DNA from: Yinghuangia seranimata
GTDB lineage: Bacteria > Actinomycetota > Actinomycetes > Streptomycetales > Streptomycetaceae
DNA length: 43,677 nucleotides
Direction: 5' to 3'
NCBI RefSeq assembly: GCF_029953285.1
Contig: NZ_JASAOI010000039.1
Coordinates: 1 to 43,677 of the forward strand
In this document: piece after piece, positions 16,491 through 24,824 of the stretch
Layout: each line of letters opens with the position of its first letter
Numbering within the stretch: position 1 is the first letter of the stretch
The notes under the pieces: generated by a model
Databases searched by the model: none
Seen by the model: the letters and a program-made list of their open reading frames with translations, nothing else
What the model was told of the DNA's origin: nothing
Position numbers and translations under genes: made by a program

Positions 16491-17774
16491 TCACAGCGTC
16501 GCGCCGTTGCCCCGCGCGATCGTGCCCAGCCACTCCAGGCTCGGCTTGGGCGTGCGCTGGAACGTCGTGCGGTCGACCGCGATCAGGCCGAACGTCATCG
16601 CGTATCCCGAGTGCCACTCGAAGTTGTCCAGCAGGCTCCAGTGCAGATATCCGCGCACATCGACGCCGTCGGCCAGGGCCTGGCGCACACCTTCCAACGC
16701 GGTGCGCGTGTAGGCGATGCGGTCCGCGTCGTCCGCGGTGGCCATGCCGTTCTCGGTGACGACGACGGGGACCTGCGCGACCTCGGCGGCCCAGCGCACC
16801 GAGTGGCCGAGTGCCTGCGGGTACACCTCCCAGCCGGTCTGGCTGCGCGGGGTGTCGTCCGGAACCGGGACCGGGCCCATGGGCCCCATGACCTCGCGGG
16901 TGTAGGTCTGCACGCCGACGAAGTCGTCGCCGCGCGACACCTCGAGGAACTGCGAACCGCCTGCCTCCCTCAGCTGCCGCGTGAGGTTCTCGCCTCCGGG
17001 GGCCGCCTGGAAATCGACGAGGGCGAGCGTCCACCCGACCTTCGCCGCGGGATTTGCGTCCTTCACCGCGGCGCGGCCCTGTCGGTGCGCCTCCTTGGTG
17101 TTCTCGATCGCCACGGTGCTGAAGATCCGCATCGGGCTTCCGAGTTCGACGGTGTCCTCGGCTCCGCCCAGCCGGACCGCGAACGCGCGGGTGACCGTTG
17201 GATCCACGCGGGTGATCGCGCCGAAGGCCTCCATGGCCGCCATGGGGAGCATCCCGCCGAGACTGGCCATCGCGCCGAGGTTGGGCTCGTTGAGCGTGCA
17301 GTACCAGGTGACCGCGTCACCGAAGTGCGCCGCGACCACTCCGCAGTAGCGGGCGAACAGTTTCGGGGCCTCCGGGTTGTTCCAGGCGCCTTCCCGGGCG
17401 AACCATCCCGGCGTGGTGAAGTGCTGCAGAGTCACCATCGGGGTGACCCCCGCCTGGTGACATGCCTCCACCACGCTCAGGTAGTGGTCGAGCTCGGCAC
17501 GCGAGAACACCCCCGGCTCCGGCTCGATCCGCGACCACTCGACACTGAACCGGTAGGTTCCCAGTCCGGCGCCGGCAAGCAGCGCGATGTCCTCGGCAAA
17601 GCGGTGGTAGCTGTCGCACGCGTCGCCGGACGGTTCCACGAACGGCGAGCCCGGCACGTGCTCCAGCGCCCAGTGGTCGCTGAGCGTGTTGTTGCCCTCG
17701 ATCTGATGGCCGGCGGTCGCGGCGCCCCACAGGAAACCCTCGGGAAAGACCGAAGAGGCGTCGGAGGAAACCAT
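16491..17774 (-). CDS. GH1 beta-glucosidase
   Basis: The protein has 427 residues. It shows FPEGFLWGAATAGHQIEG at the start, TLNEP with acid/base Glu163, VVVTENG with nucleophile Glu341, and the LLDNFEWHSGY and FGLIAVD segments of GH1. It hydrolyses terminal beta-D-glucosides (or galactosides/fucosides) and lacks a signal peptide, so it works on imported glycoside. The ATG at 17774 has GGAAGG 8 bases upstream; the longer frame to 18032 would run through the operator. The LacI-type palindrome at 17827-17838 and a -10/-35 pair in the same arrangement as at rhaI put it in the rhamnose regulon. Together with the rhamnosidase it could strip a rhamnosyl-glucoside such as a rutinoside or neohesperidoside; this is inference. 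Confidence 0.95.
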   Translation of the reverse strand: MVSSDASSVFPEGFLWGAATAGHQIEGNNTLSDHWALEHVPGSPFVEPSGDACDSYHRFAEDIALLAGAGLGTYRFSVEWSRIEPEPGVFSRAELDHYLSVVEACHQAGVTPMVTLQHFTTPGWFAREGAWNNPEAPKLFARYCGVVAAHFGDAVTWYCTLNEPNLGAMASLGGMLPMAAMEAFGAITRVDPTVTRAFAVRLGGAEDTVELGSPMRIFSTVAIENTKEAHRQGRAAVKDANPAAKVGWTLALVDFQAAPGGENLTRQLREAGGSQFLEVSRGDDFVGVQTYTREVMGPMGPVPVPDDTPRSQTGWEVYPQALGHSVRWAAEVAQVPVVVTENGMATADDADRIAYTRTALEGVRQALADGVDVRGYLHWSLLDNFEWHSGYAMTFGLIAVDRTTFQRTPKPSLEWLGTIARGNGATL

Positions 17775-17826
17775 GTACTGCGCCTTCCAGACATCGGGAG
17801 CACGGGGGCGGCCCGCAAACCCGGAT

Positions 17827-17838
17827 TGAAACGTTTCG
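17827..17838. promoter_or_regulatory. LacI-family operator candidate, TGAAACGTTTCG (GH1/GPH operon)
   Basis: Contains the perfect core GAAACGTTTC (17828-17837), identical to the rhaI operator core, 52 bp before the GH1 start. Confidence 0.75.
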
Positions 17839-17848
17839 ATCAGCCGCC

Positions 17849-17877
17849 AAGCTAGGCCATGAAACCTGGCAGGGCAA
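17849..17877 (-). promoter_or_regulatory. Predicted GH1 promoter
   Basis: On the minus strand TTGCCC (-35, 17877-17872) is followed after 17 bases by TAGCTT (-10, 17854-17849), with the operator 10 bases further on. The same -10 hexamer, spacer length and distance to the operator occur at rhaI. Confidence 0.45.
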
Positions 17878-17943
17878 GGTTTTCTGGCGGACCGCGGCAC
17901 GGCCACTGCCGGCGTCAGCGGCCGGCCCTCCCGAACCGTTGAC

Positions 17944-17956
17944 CATTTAGCGTAAC
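17944..17956. repeat. CATTTAGCGTAAC box, shared with 36318
   Basis: This 13-base string occurs identically upstream of the GH53-like gene and upstream of the amidohydrolase (36318-36330). The 310-bp divergent region 17775-18084 otherwise holds only the GH1 operator and promoter and nothing clear for the GH53-like gene. It may be an activator or repressor half-site. Confidence 0.35.
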
Positions 17957-18084
17957 GAGTACATGATTTGACGGCCTGCGCGGCAGGGGCGTGCGCGGCC
18001 ACCGACGACTGTGCGGTATGCCGCCGTCCCACCTGCGGATTTCCCGCGCGGCCCCCACTCGCCGAGCCTGAAGATGCGGATCAC

Positions 18085-19398
18085 GTGACGAATCACCGAG
18101 CAGACCAGTCTGTAACCCGATCCGCGGCCGAGGCGGTCGGCAGCGCCTCGCGTTCCCACCGGGTCAGGGACGCGGAGTTCCGCGTCGGGCTGAGCGTCAG
18201 CCCGCACGCCACCGGCATGTTCGACCGCAGGGTGGTCTTCCACGACGGCGACCGCACCGCACGGACCGCACACGAGCTGATGGAGTTGTTCGCCGCCCGC
18301 GGGGGCAACGAGGTGTGGACGCGCATGGGCACGTCGCGGGTACTGCGGTACGCCTCGCCCGGGGGCGGCATCGCGGACGGGCTGTTGTACGCGCGGCTCG
18401 CCCGCGACCTGGGCCTGCCCTTCAACCCCGAGCTGACGCTCTGCGGTGTCTACGGCGACATGGGCCTGCAGCCCGAGCCGGACCTGTCCCACTACCCGCA
18501 GATCCGGCTGCGCGCACCGTGGCTGGAGCTGACGCTGGAGGAGATGGCCGACGCGCTGCGCCAGTACGGCCGACTCGCGGCCGAGGAGATCCTGGGCACC
18601 GGCTGCCGCGTGAACGTCTGGGACATCGGCAACGAGGTCGAGTTCGGCGTGGCCGGCGTAGCGATGCCGCCCACCGTGCCGGAGATGGTGCCCGGCTGGA
18701 CCTACCGCGCTCCGGACTCCATCGACCCGGAGATCGGCCGGATGGACTTCAACCGGCTGTTCACCCTCCCCCACGACGACCAGATCGCCTGGTGCAGCAC
18801 GCACCTGTGGCCGTACACCGCCGCACTCCTGGCCGCCGTCGCGGACGGCATCCGGAGCGTGGACCCCGGCGCCCAGGTCGCCACCCACACGAGCAGCGTG
18901 GCCGCCTTCCACCCCCAACTGCTCCTCGGATTCCACACCGCCATGGAGGCCGGCGGATTCGACGCCGCCCATCTGGGCGTCTCGTTCTTCCCCACCAGCA
19001 CCGACCGGGTCCCGCACGCGTTCGACGTCTTCAAGCACGGCGCCACGCTGACCAGTCGGCACTTGAACAAGCCGGTGTACGTCGCCGAGTGGGCCTATCC
19101 CGCCGCCCCCGCCTCCCACCAAGGGCAGGCGTGGGACCACCCGGTCGAGGGCTATCCGGTCTCACCCGAAGGCCAGGCCGCGTTCCTGCGTGACCTGACC
19201 GATTGGGGCGCCGGCACCGGCATCCTCAGCGGCATCCGCCCCTACGGACCGGACTTCGCCGGCGAGGGCAACTGGGGCGGCATGGCCTTGTTCCGGCTCG
19301 AAGACACCACCCACGCCCACGCCCGCCCCGCGCTCGCGTCGTTCCGGGAAGGCCTCGAACGTGCCGGTGCACCCGGGACCGCCCCTGGAATCAACTGA
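18085..19398 (+). CDS. GH-A clan glycosidase resembling GH53 endo-galactanases
   Basis: This 437-residue protein has the two catalytic carboxylates expected for clan GH-A: VWDIGNEVEFG with Glu184 as acid/base, and VYVAEWAYP with Glu335 as nucleophile. LGVSFFPTS before the second motif resembles the LSYYP segment of GH53 arabinogalactan endo-beta-1,4-galactanases. Unlike secreted GH53 enzymes it has no signal peptide, and the overall match is distant, so the specificity is open (galactoside, glucoside or other short beta-linked substrate). No ATG is available near the start; GTG at 18085 is chosen, and a TTG at 17968 is the upstream limit. It is divergent from the GH1 gene and followed after 33 bp by an esterase. 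Confidence 0.7.
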   Translation: MTNHRADQSVTRSAAEAVGSASRSHRVRDAEFRVGLSVSPHATGMFDRRVVFHDGDRTARTAHELMELFAARGGNEVWTRMGTSRVLRYASPGGGIADGLLYARLARDLGLPFNPELTLCGVYGDMGLQPEPDLSHYPQIRLRAPWLELTLEEMADALRQYGRLAAEEILGTGCRVNVWDIGNEVEFGVAGVAMPPTVPEMVPGWTYRAPDSIDPEIGRMDFNRLFTLPHDDQIAWCSTHLWPYTAALLAAVADGIRSVDPGAQVATHTSSVAAFHPQLLLGFHTAMEAGGFDAAHLGVSFFPTSTDRVPHAFDVFKHGATLTSRHLNKPVYVAEWAYPAAPASHQGQAWDHPVEGYPVSPEGQAAFLRDLTDWGAGTGILSGIRPYGPDFAGEGNWGGMALFRLEDTTHAHARPALASFREGLERAGAPGTAPGIN

Positions 19399-19431
19399 CG
19401 ACCCGCCTCCCCGCCCGCGACAGGAGCCCCC

Positions 19432-20265
19432 ATGCGCATCGAGGATCTGACGACGACCAGCGGCGAACCCCCGGTGCCGATCCGCACCTACCGGCCCGAC
19501 CGCCCCGTCGGCCCGGCGCTGCTGTGGATGCACGGCGGCGCGTTCGCGTACGGCTCGATCAACATGCCCGAAGGCGACGCCGTGTGCCGGGCGTTGGCCG
19601 AGCGCGGCATCACCTGTGTGAGCGTCGAATACCGCCTCGTGCCCGGCAAAGGCCGCTTCAAGGAGCAGCGCGGCGCGACGGCCGTCCGCTATCCGCTGCC
19701 GCTCGACGACTGCGCCAACGCCTGGTCGTGGCTCCGCGCCAACACCGAACGCATCGGCGTGCGGCCCGACGCGTTGTACGTCGGCGGCGCCAGCGCGGGC
19801 TCCACCCTCGCCGCGACCCTCGCGCTGCGGTTCGTCAACAGTCCCGAGGTGCCGCGCGGCGTCGTCATGGCCTACCCCTCGATGCACGCGGACCTTCTAC
19901 CCCCGGGCCCCGAACTCAAGTACGCGCTCAGGGGGTTCCGCCGCTTCGGGGTCATCACGAGACGTCGGCACGTATGGTGCTCGGCGAACTACGTCGGGAA
20001 GCGGAACCTGCACCGGCTGACCGAGGCGTTCCCGGGAGGACGGGACCTCACCGGCTTCCCGGACACGCTCATCGTCAACTCCGAGCGCGACACGCTGCGC
20101 GCGTCGGGCGAGGCGTTCGCGCGCGAGTTGGAGGCGCACCAGGCGACCGTACACGTCGAGTTCGAGGCCGGCACCGACCACGGCCACCTCAACGAGCCGG
20201 ACAACCCCGGATTCGCCCGCACGCTCGACACGTTCGCCGACTGGATGCTGTCGGTACGCAAGTAG
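19432..20265 (+). CDS. Alpha/beta hydrolase, HSL-like esterase
   Basis: This is a compact 277-residue hydrolase with HGGAF near residue 33, EYRLVPGKG, the nucleophile motif GGASAGS near 118, an acid in NSERDTLRASGE near 217 and the His in TDHGHLNEP near 249. The short N-terminus without a cap domain distinguishes it from the other two HSL enzymes in this window. It should hydrolyse acyl or acetyl esters; next to a glycosidase it could remove acyl decorations from the sugar substrate. AGGAG lies 6 bases before the ATG. It probably shares a transcript with the GH53-like gene. Confidence 0.88.
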   Translation: MRIEDLTTTSGEPPVPIRTYRPDRPVGPALLWMHGGAFAYGSINMPEGDAVCRALAERGITCVSVEYRLVPGKGRFKEQRGATAVRYPLPLDDCANAWSWLRANTERIGVRPDALYVGGASAGSTLAATLALRFVNSPEVPRGVVMAYPSMHADLLPPGPELKYALRGFRRFGVITRRRHVWCSANYVGKRNLHRLTEAFPGGRDLTGFPDTLIVNSERDTLRASGEAFARELEAHQATVHVEFEAGTDHGHLNEPDNPGFARTLDTFADWMLSVRK

Positions 20266-20277
20266 GCGAACGGGAAA

Positions 20278-20313
20278 GTGCGGCGCCCCCGGGCCGGAGC
20301 CGACGTACCGCAC
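20278..20313. terminator. Weak hairpin between convergent genes
   Basis: GTGCGG (20278-20283) can pair with CCGCAC (20308-20313), with a small GGC/GCC stem inside the loop. It is much weaker than other terminators in the window but lies exactly between two converging stops. Confidence 0.3.
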
Positions 20314-20337
20314 GTGTGCGCTGACTGCTGCCTTCCG

Positions 20338-20982
20338 TCAGCCCTCAGCGATCAGGACGACGTCGAGGGTTCGGGGGCCGTGGACGCCTTCGACGCGGTT
20401 GAGTTCGATGTCGCTCGTGGCGGACGGGCCCGAGATCCACGTCTGGGGGCGTTCCGGGTCGAGGCGGCGGAGTGCCTGGGGGACGGAGGCCACGATCTGG
20501 TCCCCGGTGCGGACCACGCAGATGTGGTGGTCGGGGACGAGGGTGAGCATGCGGCGGCCCTGGTCCGGCCCCGCGTCGAGGACGAGCGTTCCGGTTTCGG
20601 CGATGGCCACGGCGCAGCCGGTGAGGACGCTGTCGACGCGGTCGAGTTCGGTGGCCGTCAGGGTGCCGTCGTCGTGGAGGATCCGGGTGCCGGAGTCGCC
20701 GGGCAGCCAGTCCGTCGGCAGACCGGGCGGTACGGCCAGGGTCCGTGCGCCGCGGGCGGCGAGCAGGCGGCCGATCAGGCCGGGCAACTCCGCCTCGGCG
20801 GCCCGGTGAACGTGCGCACGGTAGTCGGTCAGGTTGCGGGCAAGCAGGTTGGCCAAGCCGGTGTCCGTGTGGCTGTCGTGGTAGTCACGGGCGACCGGCT
20901 CGTTCGCGGGATGCTCGGCGCGGTCGACGCCGACAAGGGCGGACCTGATCCGGCCGAGGATCAGGTCGCGGGAGTCCGTCAC
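20338..20982 (-). CDS. lutC: LutC, LUD-domain subunit of L-lactate oxidation
   Basis: This 214-residue LUD/DUF162 protein is the third subunit of the LutABC complex that oxidises L-lactate to pyruvate. It shows the family segments LLAARGARTLAVPPG, GCAVAIAETGTLVLDAG and TLVPDHHICVVR, and the end ISGPSATSDIELNRVEGVHGP, which is highly characteristic. The GTG start overlaps the lutB stop by 4 bases (GTGA), so translation is coupled. It is the last gene of the six-gene rhamnose operon, where L-lactate arises from L-lactaldehyde. Confidence 0.93.
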   Translation of the reverse strand: MTDSRDLILGRIRSALVGVDRAEHPANEPVARDYHDSHTDTGLANLLARNLTDYRAHVHRAAEAELPGLIGRLLAARGARTLAVPPGLPTDWLPGDSGTRILHDDGTLTATELDRVDSVLTGCAVAIAETGTLVLDAGPDQGRRMLTLVPDHHICVVRTGDQIVASVPQALRRLDPERPQTWISGPSATSDIELNRVEGVHGPRTLDVVLIAEG

Positions 20983-22415
20983 GTGGTGCCTCCGGGTGTG
21001 TCGCGGTGCTGCCACCAGGTGCGGAAGGACTCCGCCGGCAGGGCAGGGAGATCGCGGGTCGCGCTCCAGGCCTTGCCCCAGCCGGGCAGCGGCACCTTGC
21101 GCGGGTGCACGGCGCGGGTGCGGACGGCGGCGCGTTGCAGGGCGGTGTAGCGCTTCGGGTCGCGCATGACCCAGCCGGCGGCACGGAGGGCTGCGCGTTC
21201 GACGACATGGCCGCGCTGCTCGGTGACCTTCTCGCGCAGGTGCACCAGGACTTCGGGGATGTCGATGGCGACCGGGCAGACCTCGTAGCACGCCCCGCAC
21301 AGGGACGAGGCGTAGGGCAGGGATGCGTCGATCTCGCTGGTGGTGCCGCGGAGTTGCGGGGTGAGGATGGCGCCGATCGGGCCGGGGTAGACCGAGCCGT
21401 ACGCGTGCCCGCCCGCGCGCTCGTACACCGGGCAGACGTTGAGGCAGGCAGAGCAGCGGATGCAGCGCAGCGTCTGGCGCCCGACCTCGTCGGCGAGGAT
21501 CTTGGTGCGCCCGTTGTCGAGGAGTACGAGGTGGAACTCGCGCGGCCCGTCGCCGTCGGTCACACCGGTCCAGGTGGACGTGTACGGGTTCATTCGTTCG
21601 GCGGTCGACGAGCGCGGCAGCAGTTGCAGGAACACCTCGAGGTCTCGCCATGTGGGGACGACCTTTTCGATCCCGACGACCGAGATCAGCGTCTCGGGAA
21701 GGGTGAGGCACATTCGTCCGTTGCCTTCGGATTCGACGACGACGAGCGTTCCGGTTTCGGCGACGAGGAAGTTCGCGCCGGAGACCGCGACTTTGGCGCG
21801 CAGGAACTTCTCGCGCAGGTGCAGCCGTGCCGCCTCGGCGAGTTCGCGAGGTTCGTCGCTCATGCCCTCGGGTGCGGGGATGCCCCACTCCCCCATGGTC
21901 TTGCGGAAGATGTCGCGGATCTCGGTGCGGTTGCGATGGATCGCCGGGACGAGGATGTGCGACGGGCGATCCTCGCCGAGCTGCACGATCAGTTCGGCCA
22001 GGTCGGTCTCGTACGCGGTGATCCCGACTTCGGCAAGCGCCTCGTTGAGGCCGATCTCCTGGGTGGCCATCGACTTGATTTTGACGACCTCGGTTTCGCC
22101 GGTGGCGCGCACGAGGTCGGCGACGATGCGGTTCGCCTCGTCGGCGTCGGCGGCCCAGTGCACTTGTCCCCCGGCCGCGGTGACCGCGGCCTCCGCCTGT
22201 TCGAGGTAGTGGTCGAGGTGCCGCAGCGTCTGGTCCTTGACGGCGGCGCCCGCTGCGCGGAGCCCCGCCCAGTCGTCGAGTTCGGCGACGGCTGCGGCGC
22301 GGCGGTCGCGAATGGTGTGCGTTGCGTGCCGCAGATTGCGGCGCAGCGTGGTGTTCCGCGTCGCGTCCCGTGCCGCAGCCGGGAAAGCCGGCATGCCCAG
22401 CGGTACGGCGTTCAT
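20979..22415 (-). CDS. lutB: LutB, iron-sulfur subunit of L-lactate oxidation
   Basis: The protein has 478 residues. An N-terminal LUD-type domain (VVKIKSMATQEIGLNEAL, SGANFLVAETGTLVVVE) is followed by a ferredoxin-like region with CIRCSACLNVCPVY from Cys318 and CGACYEVCPVAIDIP from Cys373, giving two 4Fe-4S sites. It passes electrons from lactate oxidation. Its ATG overlaps the lutA stop (ATGA) and its stop overlaps the lutC start, so all three subunits are translationally coupled. The domain order matches the canonical family. Confidence 0.95.
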   Translation of the reverse strand: MNAVPLGMPAFPAAARDATRNTTLRRNLRHATHTIRDRRAAAVAELDDWAGLRAAGAAVKDQTLRHLDHYLEQAEAAVTAAGGQVHWAADADEANRIVADLVRATGETEVVKIKSMATQEIGLNEALAEVGITAYETDLAELIVQLGEDRPSHILVPAIHRNRTEIRDIFRKTMGEWGIPAPEGMSDEPRELAEAARLHLREKFLRAKVAVSGANFLVAETGTLVVVESEGNGRMCLTLPETLISVVGIEKVVPTWRDLEVFLQLLPRSSTAERMNPYTSTWTGVTDGDGPREFHLVLLDNGRTKILADEVGRQTLRCIRCSACLNVCPVYERAGGHAYGSVYPGPIGAILTPQLRGTTSEIDASLPYASSLCGACYEVCPVAIDIPEVLVHLREKVTEQRGHVVERAALRAAGWVMRDPKRYTALQRAAVRTRAVHPRKVPLPGWGKAWSATRDLPALPAESFRTWWQHRDTPGGTT

Positions 22416-23185
22416 CGGTGCGCTCCCGTCCGGGCCCACATCGCACCCTCCGGATCGGTCTCGGTGGCGGCGAGGATCTCGGCGATGTGCAGCGTGCGGA
22501 TCGCGCCCTTGCGGCGGCTGATCATGCCGCCGAGGTGCATGAGGCACGAGTTGTCGGCGGCGCACAGCACGTCGGCGCCGGTGGACTCCGCGTTGCGGAG
22601 CTTGTCGGCGCCCATGGCTGCGGAAACGTCCGGGTTCTTGACGGCGAACGTGCCGCCGAAGCCGCAGCATTCCTCGGCCCCGGGCAGGTCGACGAGTTCG
22701 AGCCCGCGGACGTTCCGCAGCAGCGTGGTGGGCCGGTCGCCGAGCCGCATCAGGCGCAGCGAATGGCAGGTGGGGTGGTAGGCGACGCGGTGCGGGAAGT
22801 ACGCGCCGACGTCGGTCACTTGGAGGACGTCCACGAGGAACTCGGTGAGCTCGTACACCTTGGGCATGACCTGCGCGACGGCGTCGGCCAACCCTGGGTC
22901 GCCGGAGCGTGCGGCCGCCCGGGGGTGGTTGTCGCGGATCATCGCGCCGCACGACCCCGACGGGGTCACGACGGCGTCGTAGCCGGCGAAGGTCTCCGCG
23001 AACCCGCGCACCAGTGGCTCCACCTGGCGCCCGTAGCCGGTGTTCCAGTGCATCTGGCCGCAGCAGGTCTGGGCGAGCGGGAAGTCGACGTCGCAGCCGA
23101 GGCGTTCGAGCAGGGCGACGGTCGCCTGGCCGGTGCGCGGGTACAACGTGTCGTTCACGCAGGTGAGGAACAGTCCCACACGCAT
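22412..23185 (-). CDS. lutA: LutA, CCG-domain subunit of L-lactate oxidation
   Basis: This 257-residue protein has two cysteine-rich CCG domains: FLTCVND...QTCCGQMHWNTG and the second YHPTCHSLR...EECCGFGGTFAVK, with SGSCGAM between them. Such domains bind Fe-S clusters in LutA, GlcF and heterodisulfide reductases. AAGGAG precedes the ATG at 9 bases, only 30 bp after rhaB ends, so lactate oxidation is part of the rhamnose operon. No lldP-type lactate permease lies nearby, which fits internal lactate from rhamnose rather than external lactate. Confidence 0.95.
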   Translation of the reverse strand: MRVGLFLTCVNDTLYPRTGQATVALLERLGCDVDFPLAQTCCGQMHWNTGYGRQVEPLVRGFAETFAGYDAVVTPSGSCGAMIRDNHPRAAARSGDPGLADAVAQVMPKVYELTEFLVDVLQVTDVGAYFPHRVAYHPTCHSLRLMRLGDRPTTLLRNVRGLELVDLPGAEECCGFGGTFAVKNPDVSAAMGADKLRNAESTGADVLCAADNSCLMHLGGMISRRKGAIRTLHIAEILAATETDPEGAMWARTGAHR

Positions 23186-23215
23186 GGGTGGGGTCTCCTT
23201 GATGGTCGGGGCGGG

Positions 23216-24703
23216 TCAGTGGGCGCGGCGCGCGGCCAGTCGCTGCGCGGCAGCGTCCCAGATACGGGTGTCGCCCGGCAGGTACGTGCGCAGTTGCTGC
23301 GTGCGGCGGATCAGTGCCCGCAGGTCGCCGAGGCTGCCGTGGACCACCTCGTGGGCCCGGGCCTGCACGAGTATGTTGCCGAGCGCGGCGGCCTCTACCG
23401 GCCCCGCGACCACCGGCAGGCCACAGGCGTCCGCGGTGGCCTGGCACAGCAGGGCGTTCTGCGCTCCGCCGCCGACGATGTGGACCGTGTCCACACCGCG
23501 TCCGGACAGGTGCTGCGCGTCGGCGATCGCCTCGCGGTGGGCCAGCGCCAGGCTGTCGAAGATGCACCGGACGAACTCGGCGGGGGTTTCGGGCTCCGGG
23601 TCTCCGACTTGCCTGCACGCCTCGGCAATGCGCCGGGGCATGTCGCCGGGCGCGAGAAAGCCGGGATCGCCAGCGTCGACGATCGAGCGGAGGGGTGGCA
23701 CGTCGGCGGCCGCCGTGAGCAGGTCGGCCAGGTCCTGCGGTCGGCCCTGCTGGGCCCAGTGCCGCATGCACTCCTGCAGCAGCCAGTGGCCCATGATGTT
23801 GCGCAGGTAGCGGATCGTGCCGTCGACGCCGAGCTCGTTGGTGAAGTTGGCGCGTCGGCTGTCCTCGGTGCGTACGGGGGCGTCGAGTTCGAGGCCGACG
23901 AGCGACCAGGTGCCGCTGGAGATATAGGCGAATCGGGTGCCCTCAGCCGGGACGCCGACGACGGCCGACGCCGTGTCGTGGGAGCCGACCGCGGTCACCT
24001 CGACCGGCCCGGACAGGCCCGTTTCGGCCAGCACGTCGTCGCGCAGGAAGCCTGCGTGGTCGCCGGGCCTGCGCAGTGGCGGGAACAAGGCTGTGTCGAT
24101 GCCTAGGCGCTTGGCCAGGTCGCCGGCCCAGCGCCCGGTGGCCGGGTCGAGGAGCTGGGTGGTGGAGGCGTTGGTGACCTCGGTGCCGGCCTGGCCGGTC
24201 AGCCAGAACGCGAGCAGGTCCGGGATCAGCAGCGCCCGGCGCGCCGCGGCGAACTGGGGCGTGTCGCGGGCGGCGACGAGTTGGTGGACGGTGTTGAAAG
24301 GCGCGTGCTGGATGCCGGTCGCGGCGTACAGCTCGGCGGCGGGCACCACGTCGAACACACCCTCAGGTACGCCGTCGGTGCGCGCGTCCCGGTAGTGCAC
24401 CGGGTTGCCGAGGAGCGCGCCGGAGGCGTCAAGCAGGCCGAAGTCCACGGCCCACGAGTCGATGCCAACGCTCGCTATCCGCCCGGCCTCCTGGCCTGCC
24501 GCGCGCAGTCCGTCGACCATCCCTGCGTACAGGTTGAGGATGTCCCAGTGCAGCACGCCGCCGACCCTGACCGGGGTGTTGGGGAAGCGGTGGACCTCGG
24601 TCAGGTCGACGGTGTCGTGACCGACCCGGCCGACGATCACGCGTCCGCTGGACGCCCCGAGGTCCACTGCGGCGAAGGCTGCGGGCTGGTCGGGCTTGGA
24701 CAT
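23216..24703 (-). CDS. rhaB: L-rhamnulokinase (FGGY family)
   Basis: This 495-residue FGGY kinase phosphorylates L-rhamnulose at C1 with ATP. Evidence: VDLGASSGRVIVG at the N-terminus, GIDSWAVDFGLLD, the GSHDTASAV phosphate loop of the RhaB branch, YISSGTWSLVGLE, and VGGGAQNALLCQ near the C-terminus. Length and motifs fit RhaB rather than xylulo- or glycerol kinases. It is the third gene of the operon, 121 bp after rhaEW; that gap contains a strong hairpin that may tune kinase and lut expression relative to the upstream genes. The start has a moderate CGAGG site. Confidence 0.95.
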   Translation of the reverse strand: MSKPDQPAAFAAVDLGASSGRVIVGRVGHDTVDLTEVHRFPNTPVRVGGVLHWDILNLYAGMVDGLRAAGQEAGRIASVGIDSWAVDFGLLDASGALLGNPVHYRDARTDGVPEGVFDVVPAAELYAATGIQHAPFNTVHQLVAARDTPQFAAARRALLIPDLLAFWLTGQAGTEVTNASTTQLLDPATGRWAGDLAKRLGIDTALFPPLRRPGDHAGFLRDDVLAETGLSGPVEVTAVGSHDTASAVVGVPAEGTRFAYISSGTWSLVGLELDAPVRTEDSRRANFTNELGVDGTIRYLRNIMGHWLLQECMRHWAQQGRPQDLADLLTAAADVPPLRSIVDAGDPGFLAPGDMPRRIAEACRQVGDPEPETPAEFVRCIFDSLALAHREAIADAQHLSGRGVDTVHIVGGGAQNALLCQATADACGLPVVAGPVEAAALGNILVQARAHEVVHGSLGDLRALIRRTQQLRTYLPGDTRIWDAAAQRLAARRAH

Positions 24704-24752
24704 CGATGGACCTCGGCAATCGTCTCGGTTCAGGTGGTTCGTGTGTTCGCAG

Positions 24753-24798
24753 CCGTGCCGCTCCCTGGCGAACCCTCATACGCCGGGGAGCGGCACGG
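24753..24798 (-). terminator. Long hairpin inside the rha operon (rhaEW-rhaB gap)
   Basis: CCGTGCCGCTCCC (24753-24765) pairs perfectly with GGGAGCGGCACGG (24786-24798). After one mismatch a second 4-bp stem (GGCG/CGCC) encloses a 10-base loop. No T-run follows on the minus strand and no promoter is obvious before rhaB, so it may be a partial terminator, attenuator or mRNA-stabilising element within the operon. Confidence 0.55.
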
Positions 24799-24824
24799 AC
24801 GGCCTTCCGTTTCGCTGGTGCGAC

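Noticed and set aside
22412-23185. Glycolate oxidase subunit GlcF instead of LutA
   Set aside because: Length, CCG spacing and the overlapping lutB/lutC genes fit LutA; no GlcD/GlcE flavoprotein is present.
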